Positions 52,219 to 60,315 of a stretch of 64,000 nucleotides of DNA are shown here, piece by piece. Position numbers and translations under genes: made by a program. Each line of letters opens with the position of its first letter. The first letter of the stretch is position 1. The DNA comes from Candidatus Aenigmatarchaeota archaeon (lineage in GTDB: Archaea; Aenigmatarchaeota; Aenigmatarchaeia; QMZS01), in the NCBI GenBank assembly GCA_016932615.1, contig JAFGCN010000007.1:62001-126000 (forward strand), given 5' to 3'. Under the pieces are notes generated by a model that saw only the letters and a list, made by a program, of their open reading frames with translations, did not search any database and was not told the origin of the DNA.

Positions 52219-52860
52219 ATGGACCAAAAAGAGCTTGACAAAAAAATCTCACAAATTGCCGAAGAATCGGAAAAGATTATGGTTTCCTGCCCGAGAGCGG
52301 CCCACCATTTCGAGCACATAAAACGGGTGCTGAAGCTTGGCCTGGAGATTGGAAAAGAGGAAGGCGCAGACATGGCAATACTCAAGCCGGCGATATTGAT
52401 GCATGACCTTGGCAGAACATGCGAAGACGGAAAGACCCACCACTCAAAATTCTCAGTAGACGTCGCAAAAAAAGTACTTGAAAAGGTGGACTACCCCAAA
52501 GAATACTGGGGGCCAATACTGTACGCAATCGAAAACCATTCCTGGAGAAGCACTGCCGAGAGAAAGGAGGCGCAAATACTGCAGGACGCTGACAAGCTGG
52601 ATGCAATCGGAGCGATTGGCCTGGCACGCGGCTTTGCCTTCGGCGGCTCGAACAACTGGCCTGAGTATAACCCAGAGGACCCATTTCTCAAACAGGACCG
52701 GCCGATGGAAAACTATACGGTAGACCATATATACTGGAAGATACTGAGGCTGAAGCGAAAAATGCACACCAAAAAAGGAAAGGAACTCGCAGAAGAAAGG
52801 GAAAAATTCGTCAGGGAATTTCTCGACAGGATGGAAAAAGAACTCAATGGAGAACTATAA
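52219..52860 (+). CDS. HD-domain phosphohydrolase
   Basis: 213 residues. HD pattern: HHFEHIKRVLKLGLEIG (first His), ILMHDLGRTCEDG (HD), then YAIENHSWRSTAERKE and QDADKLDAIGAIG (Asp). This is the YedJ/DUF-type HD subgroup of metal-dependent phosphohydrolases. The substrate, possibly a nucleotide, is unknown. It is preceded by a TATA-like tract about 25 bases from ATG. Confidence 0.88.
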   Translation: MDQKELDKKISQIAEESEKIMVSCPRAAHHFEHIKRVLKLGLEIGKEEGADMAILKPAILMHDLGRTCEDGKTHHSKFSVDVAKKVLEKVDYPKEYWGPILYAIENHSWRSTAERKEAQILQDADKLDAIGAIGLARGFAFGGSNNWPEYNPEDPFLKQDRPMENYTVDHIYWKILRLKRKMHTKKGKELAEEREKFVREFLDRMEKELNGEL

Positions 52861-52886
52861 AACCCACCAAAATGCTTGCCGGAGAC

Positions 52887-53132
52887 CTAAATCTGCTTCA
52901 AAAGCTTGTCACAGTCCTTTATTATCGAGTCGCAGGCATCCTCTATCGCCTTTTTATTGTTTTTGCCTTCAACCAACATCTCCGCTTTTCCCAAAAAAGG
53001 GTGCTTTGTGCCGTAAGCGGCCCTTTCTACGCCTTTCTGCTCCCAAATCCTCTCGACGAGAAGGTTCAGAATGGTTGCAGATTCGTCGGTCTCGAGGACT
53101 ACCTTTCCCTCCTTACTCTCAACAATTCTCAT
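52887..53132 (-). CDS. rpoL: RNA polymerase subunit Rpo11 (RpoL)
   Basis: 81 residues from ATG 53132. Alpha-like dimerisation domain: TILNLLVERIWEQKGVERAAYGTKHPFLGKAEMLVEG in two parts, then a C-terminal helix (IEDACDSIIKDCDKLLKQI). It heterodimerises with Rpo3 (RpoD) in RNA polymerase assembly. A longer reading frame exists upstream but overlaps the divergent gene and is not family-like. Divergent from the L11-like gene by 29 bases. Confidence 0.9.
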   Translation of the reverse strand: MRIVESKEGKVVLETDESATILNLLVERIWEQKGVERAAYGTKHPFLGKAEMLVEGKNNKKAIEDACDSIIKDCDKLLKQI

Positions 53133-53161
53133 AAAGTATTTTAAAAAATTAAAGCTATATA

Positions 53162-53410
53162 ATGGCAACGGTTTCAGAATTGGTGAAAAAGGAAGCAAAG
53201 CTTCAAAAACTTGCAAGTAAAGAGACTCCACAGAACATAATGGGAAATATCCCTTTCGAGAAGATAAAGGAGATTGCAAAGAACAGGGAAATGCCAGGAA
53301 ATACGCTTGAAGCCAAAATCCGGCAGATTGTCGGAACGTGCATGTCTTACAGGATAACCATCGACGGAAAAGACCCGAGGGAATTCAAGCATTACGGGCT
53401 TAAGGAGTAA
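53162..53410 (+). CDS. Stand-alone L11 C-terminal-domain protein
   Basis: 82 residues. The sequence IPFEKIKEIAKNREM ... LEAKIRQIVGTCMSYRI, then TIDGKDPREF, matches the C-terminal RNA-binding domain of archaeal ribosomal protein uL11, and the start (SELVKKEAKLQK) corresponds to the linker of full-length L11. The N-terminal domain of about 65 residues is missing, and only 29 bases separate the ATG from the divergent rpoL start, so it cannot lie directly upstream. Either L11 is reduced in this lineage or this is a paralogue. Confidence 0.7.
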   Translation: MATVSELVKKEAKLQKLASKETPQNIMGNIPFEKIKEIAKNREMPGNTLEAKIRQIVGTCMSYRITIDGKDPREFKHYGLKE

Positions 53411-53482
53411 TTTTAAGGTTTTGGCAGGTTTAAAGCGCCAGGGGTTGCCCTAGGGCTCTTAGAGGATCAGCCAAATACAGAA

Positions 53483-53493
53483 AAAAAGATATA
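53483..53493 (+). promoter_or_regulatory. TATA element of the HMG-CoA reductase gene
   Basis: AAAAAGATATA lies 21-31 bases before ATG 53514, giving a leaderless transcript. Confidence 0.45.
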
Positions 53494-53513
53494 GGATTCT
53501 TACAAGTAACATA

Positions 53514-54665
53514 ATGCGCACTTCAGCAATAAGCGGATTCAGCCGGATGCCGCTTGAGGAAAAGATAAGGGTAGTTGAGAAGTTTTCGGGGCTTGACAGC
53601 GAAGACCTCAAAATCCTGGAAACTTACAGAAAGCTCCCCGACTACTCGGAGCTTGAAAACAATATCGGGCCATTCAAGATTGCGACAAACTTCCTTGTAA
53701 ACGGAAGGGACATTCTTGTCCCCATGGAAACTGAAGAGCCCTCAGTTGTCGCTGCTGCTTCGAGAGGGGCAAAGCTTGCGCGGCAGGGGGGCGGGTTTAC
53801 CGGCGGCTACCTGGAATCAAAAACCGTCGGTATTGTGCAGCTGATTGATATCCCGGAGCTGGAAGAAGCAATAAGGAACATTTCCCGGAAAAAGCAGGAA
53901 ATCCTGAGAGATGCTAACCGGACAAATGCTTTCATTTTTGAAAGGGGCGGAGGGGCAAAAGACCTGGAGGTAAAAACAGTTGAGACCGAAAAAGGAAAGC
54001 ACCTTGTTGCATACCTAACCGTCGACACGCTTGACGCGATGGGGGCAAACATCATAAACACTATGCTTGAGGAAATCGCGCCTTATCTGTCGGAGCTTTC
54101 GGGAGGAAGGCCCAACCTGAAAATTGTGTCAAACTTTGCGCCAAGGCGCGTTGTGAAAATGTGCTGCAAAATCCCAATCGAAAAGCTCGCAATAGAGGAT
54201 TTTCCGGGCGAAGAGGTTGCAAAAAGAATTGTCCAGGCAACGGCCCTTGCAAAGGTGGACGTTTACCGGGGCTCAACACATAACAAGGGGGCAATGAATG
54301 GAATAGATGCCGTAGTTCTTGCAACCGGAAATGACTTTAGGGCCGTTGAGGCGGGAGTTCATAGCTACGCCGCAAGAAACGGAAAATATACCGCCATAAC
54401 CGACTGGTGGCTTGACGGAAATTACATTAACGGAAAAATAGAAGTGCCCCTTGTCATTGGAACCGTGGGCGGCGCGACAGGGACAAAGAAGGGGCGGCTT
54501 GCTCTAAAGATACTTGGAATTAAAAAGGCAGAAGAGCTTGGCGCAATATGCGCGTCAGTCGGCCTTTCCAATAACTTTGCGGCAACTTCCGCCATAGTTT
54601 CTGTTGGAATACAGAAGGGGCACATGAAGATTCACCGTAAGTTTCTTGAAGGGAAGCCAAAATAA
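53514..54665 (+). CDS. hmgA: HMG-CoA reductase, class II type
   Basis: 383 residues. RMPLEEKIRVVEKFSGL, ETEEPSVVAAASRGAKLARQGGG, DAMGANIINTMLEEIAP near residue 178, THNKGAMNGIDAVVLATGND near residue 262 and GTVGGATGTKKGR. The N-terminal and central segments match the class II (bacterial/Archaeoglobus-like) group. Reduces HMG-CoA to mevalonate for isoprenoid lipids. The downstream histidine phosphatase-like gene overlaps its stop (TAATG). Confidence 0.93.
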   Translation: MRTSAISGFSRMPLEEKIRVVEKFSGLDSEDLKILETYRKLPDYSELENNIGPFKIATNFLVNGRDILVPMETEEPSVVAAASRGAKLARQGGGFTGGYLESKTVGIVQLIDIPELEEAIRNISRKKQEILRDANRTNAFIFERGGGAKDLEVKTVETEKGKHLVAYLTVDTLDAMGANIINTMLEEIAPYLSELSGGRPNLKIVSNFAPRRVVKMCCKIPIEKLAIEDFPGEEVAKRIVQATALAKVDVYRGSTHNKGAMNGIDAVVLATGNDFRAVEAGVHSYAARNGKYTAITDWWLDGNYINGKIEVPLVIGTVGGATGTKKGRLALKILGIKKAEELGAICASVGLSNNFAATSAIVSVGIQKGHMKIHRKFLEGKPK

Positions 54666-55207
54666 TGACTGAACTGACCTTCTTTGCCCACGGAACAACA
54701 ACCGACAATGAAGCGGGGCTTGCTACGGGCTGGAACGGTGGGGAATTGTCTGAACTCGGCAAAAGGCAGTCCGAAGACCTGGAAAAAGCAATAGCTGAAA
54801 AGTTTGATTTAGTTTTCTGCTCGGACCTCAAAAGGGCCATTGATTCTGCCGAAATTGCTTTTGGAAAAAAATACCAAGTAATCCCTGACAGGCGGCTGAG
54901 AGAGGTTAATTATGGCAATCTTACCGGAACAGAGTTTTCTGCTTTCAGCGAAAAGCTTGCTGACTTTATAGATGCCAAATTTCCCGGGGGTGAAAGCTAC
55001 AAGGACGTTGAAAAAAGGGTTTCAGAGTTTTTGGGAGTTCTGAAAACAAATTATCCTGGAAAGAAAATCGCGATTGTTTCCCACCAGGGGCCGCAGCTTG
55101 CCCTTGAAGTCCTGATAAACAAAAAGAGCTGGAAAGAGGCACTCAGTGAAGATTGGAGAAGGAAAAAAGACTGGAAGCCCGGATGGAAATATGTCCTTTC
55201 AGACTGA
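54665..55207 (+). CDS. Histidine phosphatase-like protein with altered RHG motif
   Basis: 180 residues. Phosphoglycerate mutase fold: FFAHGTTTDNEAG (RHG becomes AHG), WNGGELSELGKRQSEDLEKAI, FCSDLKRAIDSAEIA, REVNYGNLTG, FPGGESYKDVEKRV and IVSHQGPQLA. The catalytic His is kept but the phosphate-binding Arg of RHG is Ala. It may act on a different substrate or be inactive. Translationally coupled to hmgA (TAATG). Confidence 0.78.
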   Translation: MTELTFFAHGTTTDNEAGLATGWNGGELSELGKRQSEDLEKAIAEKFDLVFCSDLKRAIDSAEIAFGKKYQVIPDRRLREVNYGNLTGTEFSAFSEKLADFIDAKFPGGESYKDVEKRVSEFLGVLKTNYPGKKIAIVSHQGPQLALEVLINKKSWKEALSEDWRRKKDWKPGWKYVLSD

Positions 55208-55221
55208 TTAAAGCAAAACGG

Positions 55222-55611
55222 TCATTTAAACCTTTTGACAATGTTTACATGCCCGTCCTCATCCCAGGAGCCAAGGCCAACAGTATTCAGTGCGGGGATA
55301 ATCTTTATATCAGGATATAGTTTCCTAAGCGCATGAATGCTTGCGTCGCAGCCAAGAACAACCGCGACATCTCCGCCAAGCATCACTTCTCCAAGGTGCT
55401 TTATTCCACAGGGCATTCCTACGAGCGCCTGGCATACAATATTGTAGCCCTCCTGCTGAAGCTTGAAGGAAATTGCTTCCATCCCTTCTTTTCCCCCAGT
55501 TTCGCATTTTCTGGCGCATGTGTTGCAGGACACCACACAAATCCTATCATCTTTTCCAAGCTCATCTGTGATTGTGTCAAAGGGTTTTAATTCTGTAACA
55601 ATCATAAACAT
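55222..55611 (-). CDS. Cys-rich protein similar to MTHFR C-terminal/MetV
   Basis: 129 residues. The N-terminal CVVSCNTCARKCETGGKEGM (CxxxCxxCxxxC) near residues 25-40, followed by GYNIVCQALVGMPCGIKHLG, suggests an Fe-S or zinc site, with a Rossmann-like VAVVLGCDASIHALRKLYPD. This resembles the C-terminal MetV-type domain linked to methylene-H4folate reductases in acetogens. No MetF partner is nearby. An alternative ATG at 55605 exists. Confidence 0.55.
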   Translation of the reverse strand: MFMIVTELKPFDTITDELGKDDRICVVSCNTCARKCETGGKEGMEAISFKLQQEGYNIVCQALVGMPCGIKHLGEVMLGGDVAVVLGCDASIHALRKLYPDIKIIPALNTVGLGSWDEDGHVNIVKRFK

Positions 55612-55695
55612 TAACGATTTATATTAGCTTTAAGTACTCTGCTATAAGTCAATTGTCTAAGTCTGCCAAAATAGGTTATTTTGTTCTCTAAACTT

Positions 55696-56415
55696 ATGCT
55701 GATAAGAAAGGAAGAGTCAGTTCCAAAAAAGGCCGGAGAAAGACATACTGTGTGGGAATATGAATTTCCGTATAAAGACCTGGGATTCGCAACCGCCTAT
55801 ATGGACGGCAGGTACCCCGAGCAGAATCAAATAGTAAATTCTAAGTGCGACGAAGTCTATTTTGTGTTGGATGGAAATGCCCATGTAAGTTATGGGGGTA
55901 AAGAATCCGGATTAGAGCAGGGAGACTTGTTTTTCTTTGAAAAAGGCAACCCCTGCTCAGTGGATGCCCGAAACATGACGCTGATACTGGTCACTGCCCC
56001 CGCATGGTTTCCTGAGCAGTCTAAGTTGGAATCCTCACCAGGAAACTTCCTGCCTGGAAAATCCCAAAATCTGGTCAAAAAATCCAACGCAGTTGAAATA
56101 AAAAATGGGCCAAACTGCACAGTCCATGAGCACTACTTTCCATCAAAAGACCTGGGATTTGCAACTGCCGATATGGAGGGAAGGTACCCCGACAAGGGCT
56201 TCGCTACAAACACCGCCTGCAGCCAGATTTATTACGTGCTTGAAGGGCAGGCAAAAGTTCACTACGAAGGAAAGGAATACCCGATGAAAGCAGGTGACGC
56301 ATTCTTCTTTGAAAAAGGAAAGCCCTACTCCCTAGAATGCAGGGGTCTAAAAGTCGCAGTTGCAAATGCGCCTGCCTGGTACGCAGACCAATACAAAATT
56401 GTGCCTGAAGAGTAA
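55696..56415 (+). CDS. Two-cupin protein
   Basis: 239 residues from ATG 55696. It is an internal duplication: FPYKDLGFATAYMDGRYPE ... CDEVYFVLDGNAHVSYGGK ... GDLFFFEKGNPCSV and FPSKDLGFATADMEGRYPD ... CSQIYYVLEGQAKVHYEGK ... GDAFFFEKGKPYSL. Each half is a small cupin barrel; canonical His-His-Glu metal ligands are mostly absent. Function is unknown. Confidence 0.8.
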   Translation: MLIRKEESVPKKAGERHTVWEYEFPYKDLGFATAYMDGRYPEQNQIVNSKCDEVYFVLDGNAHVSYGGKESGLEQGDLFFFEKGNPCSVDARNMTLILVTAPAWFPEQSKLESSPGNFLPGKSQNLVKKSNAVEIKNGPNCTVHEHYFPSKDLGFATADMEGRYPDKGFATNTACSQIYYVLEGQAKVHYEGKEYPMKAGDAFFFEKGKPYSLECRGLKVAVANAPAWYADQYKIVPEE

Positions 56416-56435
56416 ACGGCACTACAGTTATGCCG

Positions 56436-57065
56436 CTAGTCAAACATGCTAGCTGAAAACATAGGCATGCCTCGCCTTGGCGGGCCGTGCCCTGGAAGCA
56501 ATGCATCCACATCAAGCTGCGCAAGCTTTTTCAGGGATGCCTTAAGCTCGTCTATGTTTCCGCTTGGAAGGTCTGTTCTTCCAAATCCGTCAGAAAAAAG
56601 CGTGTCTCCGGAAATTAAAATTCTCTTGTTTTTTTCGTAAAGGCAGATGCTCCCTCTTGTGTGGCCTGGAGTATGCAAAACCCTAAACCGGTAGGAAGGA
56701 GTTTTTATCTCTATTCCTTCTTCCAGCAGCATGTCCGGCTCTAGCTTTATGGGGGGGCTTCCAAATAAATCTGCGCATGAGCCGATTCCAGACTTTAGCT
56801 TCTCTGCATCAAACTCATGGACACATATTAGGGCCTTTGTGTTTTGGCTGAACCATTCAGTTCCTCCAATGTGGTCAAAGTGGCCGTGAGTGCAGACAAC
56901 TCGCTTCACCTTGCCAGGGCTTATTCCCTGCATTTTCATCTGCTCGAGTATTGCCGGAAAGTCGCTTTTAGTTCCGGTATCCACCAAAAGCTCTCCCTCA
57001 ATCAAGTAGACATTGCTTGAAGAGCCAAATCCCCCAAACTGGAATATGCCACCCGGAATGTTCAT
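56436..57065 (-). CDS. Metallo-beta-lactamase-fold hydrolase
   Basis: 209 residues. Motifs THGHFDHIGG near residue 60, HTPGHTRGSICLY near residue 130, GDTLFSDGFGRTDLP near residue 151 and LLPGHGPPRRG near residue 195 supply the usual di-metal ligands. This is the glyoxalase II-like class; thioester or related substrate is unknown. It converges on the two-cupin gene. Confidence 0.9.
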   Translation of the reverse strand: MNIPGGIFQFGGFGSSSNVYLIEGELLVDTGTKSDFPAILEQMKMQGISPGKVKRVVCTHGHFDHIGGTEWFSQNTKALICVHEFDAEKLKSGIGSCADLFGSPPIKLEPDMLLEEGIEIKTPSYRFRVLHTPGHTRGSICLYEKNKRILISGDTLFSDGFGRTDLPSGNIDELKASLKKLAQLDVDALLPGHGPPRRGMPMFSASMFD

Positions 57066-57099
57066 TAAATTACTTGCCTAAAATCTAGGTAAGTTTATC

Positions 57100-57681
57100 A
57101 TGGAAAACAGGAAATACATCCCCCTTATCCAAAAGCCGGACTGCTGCTCTGCTGCATGCCTTCAGATGATTCTTTTCAAAAGAGGATTCACTCGATTCAC
57201 TCAGGAGAAAATTGCTAAAGAGCTGGGGCTGTATATAGGCCCTAAAAACAAAGATGCTTTTTCTGAAAAGCTGAAAGTCCGGTCAAAGAAGTCAGACATA
57301 AACGAGACCGTCAAAAGCGCCAGGAAGATAAATGAATTCTTCAGGAAGAATAGAATTCCACTTTCTGCCAGGGGATTCAAAATATCGCAGATTGAAAACC
57401 CTGAAGAGTTCATAAGGCAAGCCCTCGACAAAGATTATGACTTGTGGGCAGAGTTTTCAAATATGCCTATTTACGGAACTAGTGGAGGGCATGACTGCCT
57501 TATATCCGGGCTGAAAAAGAAAGGGCGCCAATGCTTTGCTGAATTGGTTGACCCATATTGGGGGCATAAGCAGGTATACCTTGTGCCGCTTGACAGATTA
57601 ATCAAAGCGATGCAAAAAGAAAACTCTCCGCCTCCTGCCAGGGAAAGAGGCATAGTAGTTATCACAGGAAGGCCGTCCTAA
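57100..57681 (+). CDS. Peptidase C39-like protein
   Basis: 193 residues. YIPLIQKPDCCSAACLQMIL places a Cys at the C39-like catalytic position; SGGHDCLISGLKKKG supplies the His and VDPYWGH the Asp region. No ABC transporter or leader-peptide gene is adjacent, so it is not a bacteriocin exporter. Probably a cytosolic cysteine peptidase-like protein. It overlaps the convergent MFS gene by 4 bases. Confidence 0.7.
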   Translation: MENRKYIPLIQKPDCCSAACLQMILFKRGFTRFTQEKIAKELGLYIGPKNKDAFSEKLKVRSKKSDINETVKSARKINEFFRKNRIPLSARGFKISQIENPEEFIRQALDKDYDLWAEFSNMPIYGTSGGHDCLISGLKKKGRQCFAELVDPYWGHKQVYLVPLDRLIKAMQKENSPPPARERGIVVITGRPS

Positions 57682-58847
57682 GCAGACTTTTGAAACTTCC
57701 TGGCAAAGCATATCATCAGGAGGGCGCATATGATAAACAGCACCACCCTGACAGCAAATATCCAGGAAAATCCCAGATGCTCCATGATAAGCCCTCCTGA
57801 AAACGAGCCTATTACACTGGCGATAAATGCATTATTGGTGACGAAGGCAATGTCACGGCCATTATTCTTTCCAGCAGAATCGAAAATCATCTTCGTGACG
57901 GCAGTGGAGCCAAGCCCAAATGCTGCTGCCTGAAGAAAGAGAACACCTGCCGCAGCGAATGGGCTTTGATTAAATACCAAAAATACATTGACCGGAATTA
58001 TCAAAGCAAACGTGGAAGCGTATAAAAGCCCGGGGTGGAATCGGTCAGCAAATTTTCCAAAAAAGAGCTGGGATAGGTAATAGCCGCACCACATAAAGCC
58101 AATCAAAAATCCGATAAGCCCTGCATCAGCTCCAAGATGCTTGAAATAAAGCGGAAAGCCAAAAGCAGTAATGGTCTGCCCTGCAATGTTCGAGATAAGA
58201 AGCACCAGGAAGAGGAACTTTATTTTCCAGGGAATACTTCCAAAGTCAAAGGCCTTCGAGATGCCTGAAGGCCTGCCACCGGATTTCGGTTTGGGCTTCT
58301 TAACCGTTTCCCTAAAGCCCATCGCCAAGAGAACAGAAAACATGCCAAAAAGGGCGCAGACAAGAAAAAGGTTTCGGTAGCCAAGCCATAGCAGAAGAAC
58401 ACCCCCCAAAGCCATAGCAGCGACTACGGCCATGCCAGCAATCCCATTGTAACGGCCAGCAAGCTGCCCACGCTTGTTTTTCGGCATGATGTCCGACAGG
58501 TATGCCCCAGAAGACGCACTTGATATCGCAAGGTATGACGACCAGAGGAGAGACGCAATTGTAAACTCCCAGGATTTAGTGAAAAAGGCAATTGCAATAA
58601 AATATGCCGAAAAGAGCACCGAGGAAAGTACGAGGTACGCCTTCCGCCCAACCGCATCCGAATGGGTGCCCACAAAATAATTGAGAACAAGCCCCAGAAC
58701 CGGACCGATTGCAAAGATGGCGCCAATCTCCGCGTAGCTTATCCCAAGCCCCTGAAGATAAAGCGGAAAAGTTACCGAAGCGATTCCCGCTGGAATAGAA
58801 AGCACAATCCCCCAGACAAGAAACTTTTGGAAATCGCCATTTGCCAT
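57678..58847 (-). CDS. MFS transporter
   Basis: 389 residues, 12 transmembrane segments. N-terminal GIVLSIPAGIASVTFPLYLQGLG, an MFS loop (VGTHSDAVGRKAYLVL, variant of the GxxxDxxGRK signature) and a charged middle loop (KKPKPKSGGRPSG). It is paralogous to the next gene. Substrate unknown. The ATG lies close to the preceding gene's end (23 bases). Confidence 0.88.
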   Translation of the reverse strand: MANGDFQKFLVWGIVLSIPAGIASVTFPLYLQGLGISYAEIGAIFAIGPVLGLVLNYFVGTHSDAVGRKAYLVLSSVLFSAYFIAIAFFTKSWEFTIASLLWSSYLAISSASSGAYLSDIMPKNKRGQLAGRYNGIAGMAVVAAMALGGVLLLWLGYRNLFLVCALFGMFSVLLAMGFRETVKKPKPKSGGRPSGISKAFDFGSIPWKIKFLFLVLLISNIAGQTITAFGFPLYFKHLGADAGLIGFLIGFMWCGYYLSQLFFGKFADRFHPGLLYASTFALIIPVNVFLVFNQSPFAAAGVLFLQAAAFGLGSTAVTKMIFDSAGKNNGRDIAFVTNNAFIASVIGSFSGGLIMEHLGFSWIFAVRVVLFIICALLMICFARKFQKSA

Positions 58848-58870
58848 AATATGCCAATCAAGAAAAGAAA

Positions 58871-60012
58871 TCAGCCCCGTTGCAGATAATATGCCGCCAT
58901 AATCATGCAGGAGAAAAACCCAATAACCCTGAATATGAAGATGCCCGAAAAGCCAAAATTGGACATTATGATGCCAGCAATAAATGAGCCAGCAATTGTT
59001 GCAAGGTAATAAGCATTTGATATGAATGCCATGTCACGCCCATTATTTCTTCCGACCGAGTCAAACTGCATCCTCATAATGGACACGTTATAAAACCCAA
59101 AAAAACCTGACTGAATTACCATCAGCAAAAAAACAAGGTAGAGGTTATTCACAAAAACCAGCACAAGATTAATAGGAACGATGATAAGCAGCGACCGGAT
59201 AAATATCCTGCGCGGGTCATTGGAATCGGCAACCTTTCCAAATACAATCTGGGAACCGTAATTTACTGCCCAGGCGATGCCTATGAAAACACCCACCAAG
59301 CTCACGCTTGCGCCAAGGCTCTTGTAGAGGAGAGGGTAGCCAAACACGGTCAGGACATAGGTAGAAGTCATCCCAATAAACTGAAGCAAGAACATAAACT
59401 TTACCTCAAAAGGTATCTCCCTAAGATTGGAAATATTGTCCAAAAATCCTGTCTGGGCCTTCCTCCTTGTTTTTTTCTCTGAAAGCTTAAGTGACAGGAA
59501 AAAGCCGATGACTGAAAGGAGGGCACACGCAAAGAAAATATTCCGGTAGCTTAGGTAGGCAAGCAAAAACCCTGAGGAAAAGATTCCCAGTGCGTAGAAA
59601 GAGCCGGAAATGCCGCTCCAAAGGCCCATGTAATGGCCCCTCCGTTTTTTAGGCAGCTTGTCTGAAAGGTAAGACTGAGTGGAAGACGAGGAGAGGGCTG
59701 CCCCTGCAGAGTTTGCAAATGATGCAAAGACAAAATGCCAGACCTTTGAAGCAAATACCAGGATTGTATAATAGGCCAATTCTATTACCGAAGAAAGTGC
59801 TATATATGGCTTCCTGCCGACAAAATCCGAGTGAGCCCCGACCAGATAATTTATTATGAGGCCAAATATTGCCCCTGCCCGAATATAAAACCCATTCCCG
59901 AATAATCAATCCCAAGCTCTGCCAGGTAGAGCGGAAGAAGTACAGAAACAAGCCCAGCCGGGATAGAAGCAAGAACATTCCAGAACAAAAGTTTCCTGAA
60001 GTCGCCTTCCAT
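58871..60012 (-). pseudogene. MFS transporter with a frameshift near its N-terminus
   Basis: From ATG 60012 the frame reads MEGDFRKLLFWNVLASIPAG ... LGIDYSGMGFIF, then shifts and stops; the second frame continues AGAIFGLIINYLVGAHSDFVGRK to TGA/stop 58871. Together they match the paralogue throughout. One base is missing near 59880, where a run of three C (TGCCCG on the plus strand) would restore the frame if four. It may be a sequencing error, a recent mutation or a recoded site. The second frame alone encodes 11 of 12 helices. Confidence 0.7.
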
Positions 60013-60315
60013 AAATTACCTGCGAGAAAAAATGCCTGGCCAAAAGCCCATTAGAGAACCAAAAAGCCAAAAAAAGCATTCAAAGAATCTATCTGGGCAC
60101 GTATGTGGGATATCTTGCCCCTGCCATTCCAACATTCTGGCACCTAAGCACCAGATTGCATCCAGAATCATATACTGGCCCGGTTTCTATGGCAGCGGAA
60201 AGCCCAAAAGAGCCCTGTGTTAAGTCCCTTCTCATAAATAAATCTTGCGCCAGAAGATATTCCCTAAAAACTGAATCGGCATTTGCCTAAAAAAGCGCTG
60301 AAATATGCAGGAATT
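60013..60315. other. 303-base region without a clear gene; possible 48-residue ORF on the minus strand
   Basis: Lies between the MFS gene and the end of rpoB1. On the minus strand ATG 60235 opens a 48-codon frame to TAG 60089 (MRRDLTQGSFGLSAAIETG...) with an AT-rich tract upstream. I do not recognise the product, and the region might equally be decayed sequence. No rRNA, tRNA or known small RNA was seen. Confidence 0.3.

Noticed and set aside
59649-59978. A separate 109-codon gene overlapping the MFS gene
   Set aside because: It is an out-of-frame reading of the frameshifted transporter; the joined frames align with the paralogue instead.
60013-60315. A 5S rRNA, RNase P RNA or SRP RNA in the gap after rpoB1
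   Set aside because: I looked for the conserved motifs of these RNAs on both strands and saw none.
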